Origin: Candidatus Rokuibacteriota bacterium | GTDB taxonomy: Bacteria > Methylomirabilota > Methylomirabilia > Rokubacteriales > CSP1-6 | Assembly: GCA_003220615.1 (NCBI GenBank) | Contig: QHTB01000198.1 | Coordinates: 1-42,428, forward strand | Direction of reading: 5' to 3' | DNA: 42,428 bases | Part shown: positions 16,413 through 22,653 of the stretch, in pieces | Layout: each line of letters starts with the position of its first letter | How positions within the stretch are numbered: position 1 is the stretch's first letter | Notes under the pieces: generated by a model | Told to the model about the DNA's origin: nothing | What the model saw: only the letters and a program-made list of their open reading frames with translations | Databases searched by the model: none | Made by a program: the position numbers and the translations under genes

Positions 16413-16739
16413 ATGGCCGTTGACAACCTCGGATTCCAGACGGTGTGGCGCGTCTCGATCAGCGAGCGCCCGACCCCCGAGTGGATTCAGCACTTCGGCC
16501 AGCAGCACGATGCGACGATGCTCTGCAAGCCGACGCTCGTTTCCTTTCACCGCGCGGGGATCTTGTTCACCAGCGACGCGGCGCGCCTGTCGACGTGGGT
16601 GAAATACCTCGACAAGTGGACGCGAGCTACCAACGTCTCGGTCGCCGCCGCCCACGAGAAGCGCCGCCAGGAAGCGCTGGCCCAGAGCGCGGTGTGGAAG
16701 GGTCTGGTCGCCGACGCCGACGCGGACGCGGACGGTTAA
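16413..16739 (+). CDS. Hypothetical protein with acidic Ala-Asp tail
   Basis: About 108 residues with no family I recognise. It looks soluble (QTVWRVSISERPTPEW, then HFGQQHDATMLCKP) and ends in an alternating Ala-Asp tail. The frame is open upstream to 16158, but the earlier part is unlike protein sequence. ATG 16413 has AGGA close by; ATG 16395 is an alternative. Codon use downstream of 16413 is clearly coding-like. It is followed after four bases by a good hairpin. The 235 bases before it, from the aminotransferase stop, are less GC-rich and should hold its promoter, but I saw no convincing hexamers. Confidence 0.55.
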   Translation: MAVDNLGFQTVWRVSISERPTPEWIQHFGQQHDATMLCKPTLVSFHRAGILFTSDAARLSTWVKYLDKWTRATNVSVAAAHEKRRQEALAQSAVWKGLVADADADADG

Positions 16740-16743
16740 ATGC

Positions 16744-16768
16744 CCCACGTGGTTGAAAACCACGCGGG
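16744..16768 (+). terminator. Hairpin terminator after the hypothetical gene
   Basis: CGTGGTT (16748-16754) and AACCACG (16758-16764) pair perfectly around GAA. The stem is extended by CCC/GGG past one mismatch and is followed by AATTT. It starts five bases after the stop codon at 16739, as an intrinsic terminator would. Confidence 0.55.
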
Positions 16769-16868
16769 AATTTGGCCGTCGGCTGATTCATCCACCGTTA
16801 TCCACCGCCTCAGATTTCAGAAGTGCTAGCCGGCCCGACATCTTCGTGTTATCGTTCGAACCTCGTTT

Positions 16869-16887
16869 GACTCGCGAGACGCGAGTC
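16869..16887. promoter_or_regulatory. Perfect inverted repeat upstream of the zinc-knuckle gene
   Basis: GACTCGCG-AGA-CGCGAGTC is a perfect 8-bp inverted repeat with a 3-base centre, 26 bases before the ATG of the small zinc-knuckle gene. It could be an operator or a 5' leader hairpin. A loose extended -10 (TGTTATCGT, near 16847) lies just upstream. Confidence 0.45.
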
Positions 16888-16912
16888 GCCCGGTGGATTG
16901 GGGGCCAGGGTG

Positions 16913-17098
16913 ATGGCAAGTCGAGAGCCGGTCTGCTTGATCTGCGATAAACCGATCCTTCCCGGTCAGGACGTGGCCGAGGCTGGACACGACGTGATGC
17001 ACGAGGCCTGTCTGCCGAGCGCTCGACGCCAGTCTCCCAAGCTCACGCTCCTGCGTCCGTCCGGCCCCGTCGGAAGAACCGAGTCGCACGTCGCCTAG
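16913..17098 (+). CDS. Small zinc-knuckle-like protein
   Basis: A 61-residue protein with CLIC near residue 8 and GHDVMHEAC about 20 residues later. That gives a Cys-x2-Cys and His-x2-Cys set that could bind one zinc ion, as in short zinc-ribbon or LIM-like knuckles. The C-terminal 30 residues are basic and low in structure. ATG 16913 is chosen over an upstream TTG because the conserved-looking part starts just after it. It is monocistronic, with a palindrome in its leader and a GC hairpin after its stop. Role unknown; a nucleic-acid or regulator-binding adaptor is possible. Confidence 0.55.
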   Translation: MASREPVCLICDKPILPGQDVAEAGHDVMHEACLPSARRQSPKLTLLRPSGPVGRTESHVA

Positions 17099-17101
17099 CG
17101 C

Positions 17102-17120
17102 CGGCGCCCCCGGGGCGCCG
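17102..17120. terminator. Bidirectional GC hairpin between convergent small genes
   Basis: CGGCGCCCC and GGGGCGCCG form a 9-bp perfect palindrome with one central base. It lies in the 25-base gap between the plus-strand zinc-knuckle gene and the minus-strand gene ending at 17124. No U-tract on either side. Confidence 0.45.
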
Positions 17121-17123
17121 TGC

Positions 17124-17399
17124 TCAGGCGCCGCCGGGATACCCGCCGTCGTCCGACGTGTCCACGAAGCCGATCGACAGCACGGGATCGACGCGCTCCA
17201 GCAGCGAGAGGCTCGTCTCCGACGGCACGTGAAGCCGCAGGCCGGTCATCACCATCTCCGGGTCTTCACCAAGCCTCAGCCTGGTCGCATGCTCGCGAAG
17301 CACGACGCGTGTCCGGGCCAGGACGTGCTCGAGCTTCGACACGTTCGTGATCTCGACTTCGAGCGCACTCAGCAGCCGCTCGGTTCTCGTCATCGTCAT
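17124..17399 (-). CDS. Hypothetical protein downstream of the Fis-like gene
   Basis: A 91-residue soluble protein I do not recognise. The N-terminal half (RTERLLSALEVEITNVSKLEHVL) is helical and heptad-like, so a short coiled coil is likely; the C-terminal half is mixed and ends in DDGGYPGGA. ATG 17399 has GGGGGG just upstream; the much longer open frame above it is not coding-like. It follows the Fis-like gene after 20 bases and is probably co-transcribed, which suggests a regulatory partner, but there is no direct evidence for a function. Confidence 0.6.
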   Translation of the reverse strand: MTMTRTERLLSALEVEITNVSKLEHVLARTRVVLREHATRLRLGEDPEMVMTGLRLHVPSETSLSLLERVDPVLSIGFVDTSDDGGYPGGA

Positions 17400-17419
17400 T
17401 TCCCCCCTTGATCCGGGCA

Positions 17420-17716
17420 TCACAGCAGCACGTACCCGTGACTGGTCGGAGCGACGGTGTCGCCCTCGACGGGTGCCGGGACGTCGAGCGTCGGGTCGGG
17501 GGATGGCGTCACTTCTTCGCGCGCCACGATGCGAACGGCCTCGAGCTGCGTAGCGGGTTCCCAGTCGCGAACCATGTCGCGCGACACCTGGAGCAGATCG
17601 GCCGCCTCGGCCACGTTGCCTCCGCACCGCGTAAGCCCCCACGTGATGTAGGCCTCGACGATGGCGCGCAACGGTGGCACCTGGTCGGTCGGAGCAGTCA
17701 AGATCATCTCCCTCAT
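17420..17716 (-). CDS. Small Fis-type helix-turn-helix protein
   Basis: A 98-residue protein with a Fis-like DNA-binding region at about residues 17-52: AIVEAYITWGL, then CGGNVAEAADLLQVSRD, matching the pattern of the C-terminal helix-turn-helix of Fis and NtrC-type regulators (GN..AA..L..SR). No receiver or AAA+ domain is attached. The C-terminal 45 residues are Pro- and Val-rich. ATG 17716 is preceded by GGG; a second ATG lies at 17707. First gene of a two-gene unit, divergent from the Rid/Liv operon, so it may regulate across the shared 236-base intergenic region. Confidence 0.7.
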   Translation of the reverse strand: MREMILTAPTDQVPPLRAIVEAYITWGLTRCGGNVAEAADLLQVSRDMVRDWEPATQLEAVRIVAREEVTPSPDPTLDVPAPVEGDTVAPTSHGYVLL

Positions 17717-17822
17717 GAGAGCCCTTCCCCCTGCCTCGGTTTCGCCCCGAGGACGGCTCAGCGATAACGTCGATTGCCGGGCAGTGTAGGAGCGTCAGGA
17801 CGCGAGGAAAATACAACCCGGG

Positions 17823-17852
17823 ATAGGGATCTCTATATCGACCGGTATAGAG
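17823..17852 (+). promoter_or_regulatory. Palindromic operator-like element upstream of the Rid/Liv operon
   Basis: Two overlapping symmetries are seen. ATAGGGATCTCTAT (17823-17836) is a near-perfect 14-bp palindrome. CTCTATA (17831-17837) and TATAGAG (17846-17852) are perfect inverted arms eight bases apart. The sequence ATAGRGATCTCTATATCG recurs in the opposite orientation at 24149, upstream of the UbiD gene. It stands 100-130 bases before the Rid start. Confidence 0.6.
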
Positions 17853-17952
17853 CACGCTCCCTCGCTCGTGGAAAAGCGCAGGAAAACAGATTATTCTCAC
17901 GCGCACCCGGGCGTCCGCCGACGCCTGCGAGCAACGCGAGAGGAGAGCCACC

Positions 17953-19200
17953 GTGCCCAGAATGAACGTCTCCGTGCCGGGAATTCCCCAGCCGCTGGCC
18001 TTCTACACGCCGGCTGCTCGTGCCGGCAACCTCATCTTCGCCGCGGGTCAGCTCGCCAGCGACTTCAAGCACGGCGTCGCCCCCGAGGCCCGCCTCGACC
18101 CCGCGTTCCCCTACTACGGCTCGGCCATCAAGAAGCAGACCCGCTACGTGCTCGAGAATCTCGCCCAGACCTTCAAGGCCGCCGGCACCTCGCTCGATCA
18201 CGTGGTGAAAGCCCAGGTCTTCCACACCGATCTCATGAACTTCAGCGCCTTCGACGAGGTGTGGAAGGAGTTCTTCCCAACGCCGCCGCCCCGCACCACG
18301 ATCGGCACGACGGGGCTGCTGGTCCCCGGAACCCTGGTCGAGATCGATCTGATCGCGACCATGCCGCAGGCACCCGGGCGCGTGATCAAGTCCGACGGGC
18401 CGCGCCCGCTGGCCGCTTACTCCGAGGCGATCGTCGTCGGCGACCTGGTCTTCGCCGCCGGGCAGCTCGCCAGCGACTTCAAGACCGGCGTGCCGCGCGA
18501 GGCCCGCGTCGATCCCGCCTTCCCGTTCTACGGGTCGGACATCAAGCGACAGACGCGCTACATCCTCGAGAGCCTCATGAAGACGCTGAAGGCGGCCGGC
18601 ACCTCGCTCGAGCACGTGGTGAAGGCCCAGGTCTTCGTGACGGACCTGGACAATTTCTTCGGCTTCGACGAGGTCTGGCGCGAGTTCTTCGCGACGCCGC
18701 CGCCCCGCACGACGGTCGGCACCACCGGGTTGCTCGTCAAGGACACGCTGGTGGAGATCGACGTGGTCGCGGCGCTGCCGTCGGCGCGGGCCCAGCAGAT
18801 CGCCGTCCCCGACATTCCCCGGCCGCTCGCCCACTACACGCCGGCCACGCGCGTGGGCGATCTCGTGTTCGCGGCGGGCCAGATCGCCAGCGACTACGCG
18901 TCAGGCGTGCCGGCCGCCGCCCGCGTGGACGCGGCCTTTCCGTTCTACGGATCGGACATCAAGCGCCAGACCCGCTACGTGCTGGAGAACCTCGCGCGGA
19001 CGTTCAAGGCCGCCGGCACCTCGCTCGACAACGTCGTCAAGGCGCAGGTGTTCCACACCGACCTGAACAACTTCGGCGCCTTCGACGAGGTGTGGAAGGA
19101 GTTCTTCGGTACGCCGCCCCCGCGCACCACCGTGGGCACGACCGGCCTGCTCGTGCCCGGCTGCCTGGTCGAGGTGGATCTCGTGGCGGCCATGCCCTGA
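17953..19200 (+). CDS. Three-domain single-chain Rid (YjgF/YER057c/UK114) protein
   Basis: A 415-residue protein of three complete Rid domains in tandem, about residues 1-138, 139-277 and 278-415. Single Rid proteins have about 130 residues and form trimers with active sites at the interfaces; RidA hydrolyses reactive imines and enamines. Each domain keeps LIFAAGQLASD-type strands and the PPPRTT motif with the expected active arginine (Arg114, Arg252, Arg391), so all three sites could be functional in a pre-built trimer. The GTG start is preceded by GAGGAGAG. It is the first gene of the Liv importer operon and starts three bases before livH, in the place where a binding protein would be expected. 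Confidence 0.92.
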   Translation: MPRMNVSVPGIPQPLAFYTPAARAGNLIFAAGQLASDFKHGVAPEARLDPAFPYYGSAIKKQTRYVLENLAQTFKAAGTSLDHVVKAQVFHTDLMNFSAFDEVWKEFFPTPPPRTTIGTTGLLVPGTLVEIDLIATMPQAPGRVIKSDGPRPLAAYSEAIVVGDLVFAAGQLASDFKTGVPREARVDPAFPFYGSDIKRQTRYILESLMKTLKAAGTSLEHVVKAQVFVTDLDNFFGFDEVWREFFATPPPRTTVGTTGLLVKDTLVEIDVVAALPSARAQQIAVPDIPRPLAHYTPATRVGDLVFAAGQIASDYASGVPAAARVDAAFPFYGSDIKRQTRYVLENLARTFKAAGTSLDNVVKAQVFHTDLNNFGAFDEVWKEFFGTPPPRTTVGTTGLLVPGCLVEVDLVAAMP

Positions 19201-19203
19201 ACG

Positions 19204-20073
19204 ATGATCCTCGATCCGCTCATCGGCGGCATCGCCATGGGCTGCATCTACAGTCTCATCGCGCTGGGCTACAACATGCTGATCCGGGCGATGAACCTGC
19301 TGCACTTCGCCCAGGGCGAGGTCATGATGGTGGGCGCGCTCTCCGGCGTGACGCTGGTGAGCGCGCTCCACGTGCCGTACCTCGTCGCCATCCCGCTGAT
19401 CATGGTGCTGTGCGCCGCGCTCTCGCTCGCCCTCGACGCCTTCGCCTACCGGCCGATCCGTCGCCGCAACGTGCCCGTGATCAACCTGATCATCGCCACG
19501 CTCGGCGTCTCGATCGTCCTCTCGAACGGGGCGATTCTGGTCTGGGGCGCCGAGCCGATCCGCTATCCCACGATCTACGGATCGGGCGCGCTGATGCTCG
19601 GGCCGGTCCGCCTTCCGCCCCAGTTCCTCGCGCCGCTCCTCGTCGGCGGCGGGCTGATGGTGGCGCTCCAACTGTTCTTCACCAGGAGCCTCGTCGGCAT
19701 CGCCATGCGGGCGGCCGCCCAGGACCGCGAGACGGCGCGGCTCATGGGCATCGACATCGACCGCACCATCCAGTACACGTTCGCCATCAGCGGGGCGATG
19801 GGCGGCGCCGCCGGCGCGCTGCTCGGCCCGATCATCTTCGCCAGCTTCAACATGGGCGAGGTCATCGGCATCAAGGCCTTCGTCGCCGCTACGCTGGGCG
19901 GCCTTGGCAGCATGCCGGGCGCGATGGTGGGCGGCATCGTCTTCGGCGTCATCGAGACGTTCGCCGCGCTGTTCATCTCCTCCGGCTACAAGGACGCGCT
20001 CGGCTATGGCGTCATGATCGCCATCCTGCTCGTGGCGCCCTCCGGCCTGTTCGGTCGCCGCGTGCGCGCGTAG
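19204..20073 (+). CDS. livH: Branched-chain amino-acid-type ABC permease LivH
   Basis: A 289-residue inner-membrane permease of the LivH family with about eight helices. The N-terminal IGGIAMGCIYSLIALGYNM and the conserved EVIGIKAFVAATLGGLGS region are typical. In this family the name covers importers of amino acids, ureas, amides and aromatic acids, so the substrate is open. It starts three bases after the Rid stop and precedes livM after 24 bases that contain a duplicated start region. Confidence 0.92.
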   Translation: MILDPLIGGIAMGCIYSLIALGYNMLIRAMNLLHFAQGEVMMVGALSGVTLVSALHVPYLVAIPLIMVLCAALSLALDAFAYRPIRRRNVPVINLIIATLGVSIVLSNGAILVWGAEPIRYPTIYGSGALMLGPVRLPPQFLAPLLVGGGLMVALQLFFTRSLVGIAMRAAAQDRETARLMGIDIDRTIQYTFAISGAMGGAAGALLGPIIFASFNMGEVIGIKAFVAATLGGLGSMPGAMVGGIVFGVIETFAALFISSGYKDALGYGVMIAILLVAPSGLFGRRVRA

Positions 20074-20102
20074 CGGGCATGGGCGGGGCGTAGCGGCATG
20101 GG
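20071..20102 (+). repeat. Duplicated translation-start region before livM
   Basis: TAGCGGGCATGGGCGG (from 20071) is repeated as TAGCGGCATGGGCGG (from 20091). The first copy gives a four-codon decoy ORF (ATG 20079, MGGA, stop TAG at 20091). The second gives the livM ATG at 20098. The livH stop codon TAG is part of the first copy. Confidence 0.7.
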
Positions 20103-21048
20103 CGGTGGCGAGCGCGGGCGCCGTCGGCTCCGTGGCCTCGCGCTGGCCGTCCTCCTGCTCGCGCTGCCCTGGCTCCTGCCCCAGCGCTACTTCCTGCGCG
20201 TGGTCGATCTCGGACTGGTCTACGCGGTGCTCGCGCTCGGGCTGCAGCTCCTGGTGGGATCGGCCGGCCAGCTCTCCCTCGGTCACGCCGCGTTCTACGG
20301 CACCGGCGCCTACACGTCGGCGATCCTCGTCCGGAAGCTCGGCCTGCCCGTCGAGCTGTCGTTCGTCGCCGGCGGCGTGGTGGCCGCGCTGCTCGGCCTC
20401 ACGCTCGTGCCGATCCTCCGGCTCCGGGGCAACGAGCTGGCGGTGGCCACGCTCGGCTTCGGCGTGATCGTTCACGCCGTCATCCTCAACGAGGAGTGGC
20501 TGACCGAGGGGCCGTTCGGGATGATGAAGATCCCGCCGTTCCAGCTCGGCCCGCTCGTCTTCAACACCGAGTTCCGCTTCTACTTCCTCGGCCTGGCGGT
20601 GGTCGCCGGAACGTATCTCGCCTTCCGCCGCCTCACCCGCTCGCGCTTCGGCCGCGCGCTCGAGGCCATCCGTCAGAGCGAGGAGGCCGCCGTCACCTCC
20701 GGCATCAATCCCGTGCTCTACAAGAGCAAGGTCTTCGTCATCGCCGCGTTCACCGCGGGCCTGGCCGGCGCGCTCTTCGCCCACCTCAACCGCTATCTCA
20801 ACCCCAACGACTTCACGCTCGCCGAATCGATCAACGTCCTGATCATGATCGTGGTGGGCGGGCTGCGCAGCCTGGAGGGCGCCATCATCGGCGCCATGAT
20901 CATCGTGTTCGCCTCGGAGTACCTGCGCGCCTTCAAGGAGTACCGGCTGATCCTCTTCGGCGTGCTGCTCGTCCTGCTCATGGCCCTGGGCGCCGACGGG
21001 CTGCGTGGGCTGCCCTCGGCGCTGGCCCGGCGGCTTCACCGTGGCTGA
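20098..21048 (+). CDS. livM: Branched-chain amino-acid-type ABC permease LivM
   Basis: A 316-residue inner-membrane permease of the LivM family. It has an Arg-rich cytoplasmic N-terminus (GERGRRRLRG), the conserved GQLSLGHAAFYGTGAYTSA helix and the C-terminal NDFTLAESINVLIMIVVGG region. It pairs with LivH to form the translocation channel. ATG 20098 is the second of two duplicated start regions; no strong Shine-Dalgarno is present, so coupling from livH is possible. Its end overlaps the livG start by eight bases. Confidence 0.92.
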   Translation: MGGGERGRRRLRGLALAVLLLALPWLLPQRYFLRVVDLGLVYAVLALGLQLLVGSAGQLSLGHAAFYGTGAYTSAILVRKLGLPVELSFVAGGVVAALLGLTLVPILRLRGNELAVATLGFGVIVHAVILNEEWLTEGPFGMMKIPPFQLGPLVFNTEFRFYFLGLAVVAGTYLAFRRLTRSRFGRALEAIRQSEEAAVTSGINPVLYKSKVFVIAAFTAGLAGALFAHLNRYLNPNDFTLAESINVLIMIVVGGLRSLEGAIIGAMIIVFASEYLRAFKEYRLILFGVLLVLLMALGADGLRGLPSALARRLHRG

Positions 21049-21820
21049 CGCCAGCCTGCTCCGCGCTCACGTCACCAAGCGCTTCGGCGGCCTGGCCGCG
21101 CTCGACGCGGTGTCGTTGACGATCGGTGCCGGCGAGGTGCGCGGCCTCATCGGCCCCAACGGCGCGGGCAAGACCACGCTCGTCAACGTGCTGAGCGGCG
21201 TGCTCCGCCCGACCGCCGGGTCGATCAGCTTCGCCGGGGACGAGATCGCGGGCAGCCCGCCCTACCGCATCGCGCGGCTCGGGATCCGCCGCACCTTCCA
21301 GACGCTGCGCATCTTCCCCGAGCTGAGCGTGCTCGAGAACGTGGCCGTCGGGTACCACGCCCACACCGCGGCCGAGACGTGGGATGCGCTCCTCGGGACA
21401 CGCCGGGCCGCGCGCGAGGAGCGCCTGACCCGAGAGCGCGCCCGCGAGGCTCTCGCGTTCGTGGGGCTCCGCGCCGATCACGATCTTCCCGCGGTCGCTC
21501 TCGCTTACGGCCAGCAGCGATTACTGGAGATCGCGCGCGCCGTCGTGGCCGCGCCTCGGCTGCTCCTGCTCGACGAGCCGGCGGCGGGCATGAACCCGGC
21601 CGAGTGCGATCACCTGCTCGGGCTCATCCGTCGACTCCAGCAGCAGGGCATCACGCTGCTCGTCATCGAGCACCGCATGGACCTCATCATGGAGGCCTGC
21701 GATCGCATCACGGTGCTCAGCTACGGACGCAACCTGGCCGAGGGCACGCCCGCCGAGATCCAGACGAACGCCGCCGTGGTCGAGGCCTACCTGGGAACCT
21801 ACGAGCGTGCTCGAGCTTGA
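21041..21820 (+). CDS. livG: ABC transporter ATPase LivG
   Basis: A 259-residue ATPase of the LivG family. Walker A is GPNGAGKTT (38-46), the Q-loop region is RTFQTLRIFPELSVLEN, the signature is the LivG-type AYGQQRLLEIARA, and Walker B is LLLLDEPAAGMNP. The H-loop follows in VIEHRMDLIM. The GTG start at 21041 overlaps livM by eight bases; the longer frame to 21005 lies inside livM. It should heterodimerise with LivF to power LivHM. Confidence 0.93.
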   Translation: MADASLLRAHVTKRFGGLAALDAVSLTIGAGEVRGLIGPNGAGKTTLVNVLSGVLRPTAGSISFAGDEIAGSPPYRIARLGIRRTFQTLRIFPELSVLENVAVGYHAHTAAETWDALLGTRRAAREERLTRERAREALAFVGLRADHDLPAVALAYGQQRLLEIARAVVAAPRLLLLDEPAAGMNPAECDHLLGLIRRLQQQGITLLVIEHRMDLIMEACDRITVLSYGRNLAEGTPAEIQTNAAVVEAYLGTYERARA

Positions 21821-22472
21821 CGGCGTCGATGTCGCCTATGGGTCCGTCCGCGCGCTACGAGGCGTGTCGGTGCGGGTCGACGCCGGCGAGCTGGTCACGC
21901 TCATCGGGGCCAACGGCGCGGGCAAGACGACGACGATCCGCTCGATCTCGGGGCTGCTTCGCCCGACGACGGGGTCGATCCGCTTCGAGGGCACGCCGAT
22001 CCACACGCTGGCGCCCGAGGCGATCGTCGGCCTCGGCATCGTCCAGGTGCCGGAAGGGCGACGGATCTTTCCCGAGCTGACCACGGAGCGCTTCGAGCGC
22101 GTCTATTCGCTCTTCCCCCGGCTGCGCGAGCGGCGCCGCCAGGCCGGGAACACGCTGAGCGGCGGCGAGCAGCAGATGCTCGCGTTCGGACGCGCGCTCA
22201 TGGCCGGCCCGCGCCTGCTGCTCCTCGACGAGCCTTCACTGGGGCTGGCGCCCCTGCTCGTTCAGGACGTCGCGCGCGTGGTGACCGATCTCAAGCGCAG
22301 CGGGCTGACGATGTTGCTCGTCGAGCAGAACGCGCGACTGGCGCTGACGCTCGCCGACCGGGGCTACGTGCTCGAGACGGGCCGCATCGTCCTGTCCGAC
22401 ACGAGCGCGCGGCTCCTCGCCAACCCTGACGTCCAGAAGAGCTACCTGGGCAGCGCGCGCGTCTCGCGCTGA
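21807..22472 (+). CDS. livF: ABC transporter ATPase LivF with an internal gap
   Basis: A 221-residue ATPase of the LivF family, shorter than the usual 233-240. Walker A is GANGAGKTT (34-42), the signature LSGGEQQMLAFGRA (117-130), Walker B LLLLDEPSLGLAP and the H-loop region VEQNARLALTLA. After IFPELT (88-92) the protein goes directly to ERFERVYSLFPRL, whereas family members have about 15-20 more residues there, including ENLxxGAY. The gap is in frame and falls in the helical subdomain after the Q-loop, which contacts the permeases. GTG 21807 overlaps livG by 14 bases. It is the last gene of the Rid-Liv operon. Confidence 0.9.
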   Translation: MLELDGVDVAYGSVRALRGVSVRVDAGELVTLIGANGAGKTTTIRSISGLLRPTTGSIRFEGTPIHTLAPEAIVGLGIVQVPEGRRIFPELTTERFERVYSLFPRLRERRRQAGNTLSGGEQQMLAFGRALMAGPRLLLLDEPSLGLAPLLVQDVARVVTDLKRSGLTMLLVEQNARLALTLADRGYVLETGRIVLSDTSARLLANPDVQKSYLGSARVSR

Positions 22473-22476
22473 CCCG

Positions 22477-22653
22477 TCAGCCGATGCGGTAACGCCCGTC
22501 CTCTTCGCGGCCGAGGACGCCGGCGGCACGCACCTCTCCCCAGGCGTTCAACAATTCGCGCCACGCCACGTCGGGGTGGGCCTCGACGACCTCGGCGAAG
22601 TGTCGAGGCGTTGCCCGCAGCTCGTCCACGATCCGCGTGGCCAGTGGACTCAC
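22477..22653 (-). CDS. Small helix-turn-helix-like protein coupled to UbiD
   Basis: A 58-residue protein starting at GTG 22653, which overlaps the UbiD stop codon in a GTGA junction. Helices TRIVDELRATPRHFAEVVEAH, cut by a turn at HPDVAWRELL, lead to a short hairpin-like end GVLGREEDGRYRIG. The layout resembles a minimal winged helix, but I do not recognise a named family. Tight coupling suggests it works with the decarboxylase, for example as a small subunit or regulator. It ends four bases from the convergent livF stop. Confidence 0.55.
   Translation of the reverse strand: MSPLATRIVDELRATPRHFAEVVEAHPDVAWRELLNAWGEVRAAGVLGREEDGRYRIG

Noticed and set aside
17868..20093. 741-residue open frame on the plus strand
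   Set aside because: It overlaps the Rid and LivH genes in another frame and is almost entirely Arg, Ala, Gly and Pro without any domain.
18901..21039. 712-residue open frame on the minus strand
   Set aside because: Antisense to Rid, LivH and LivM; low-complexity composition rich in His, Glu, Asp and Arg.
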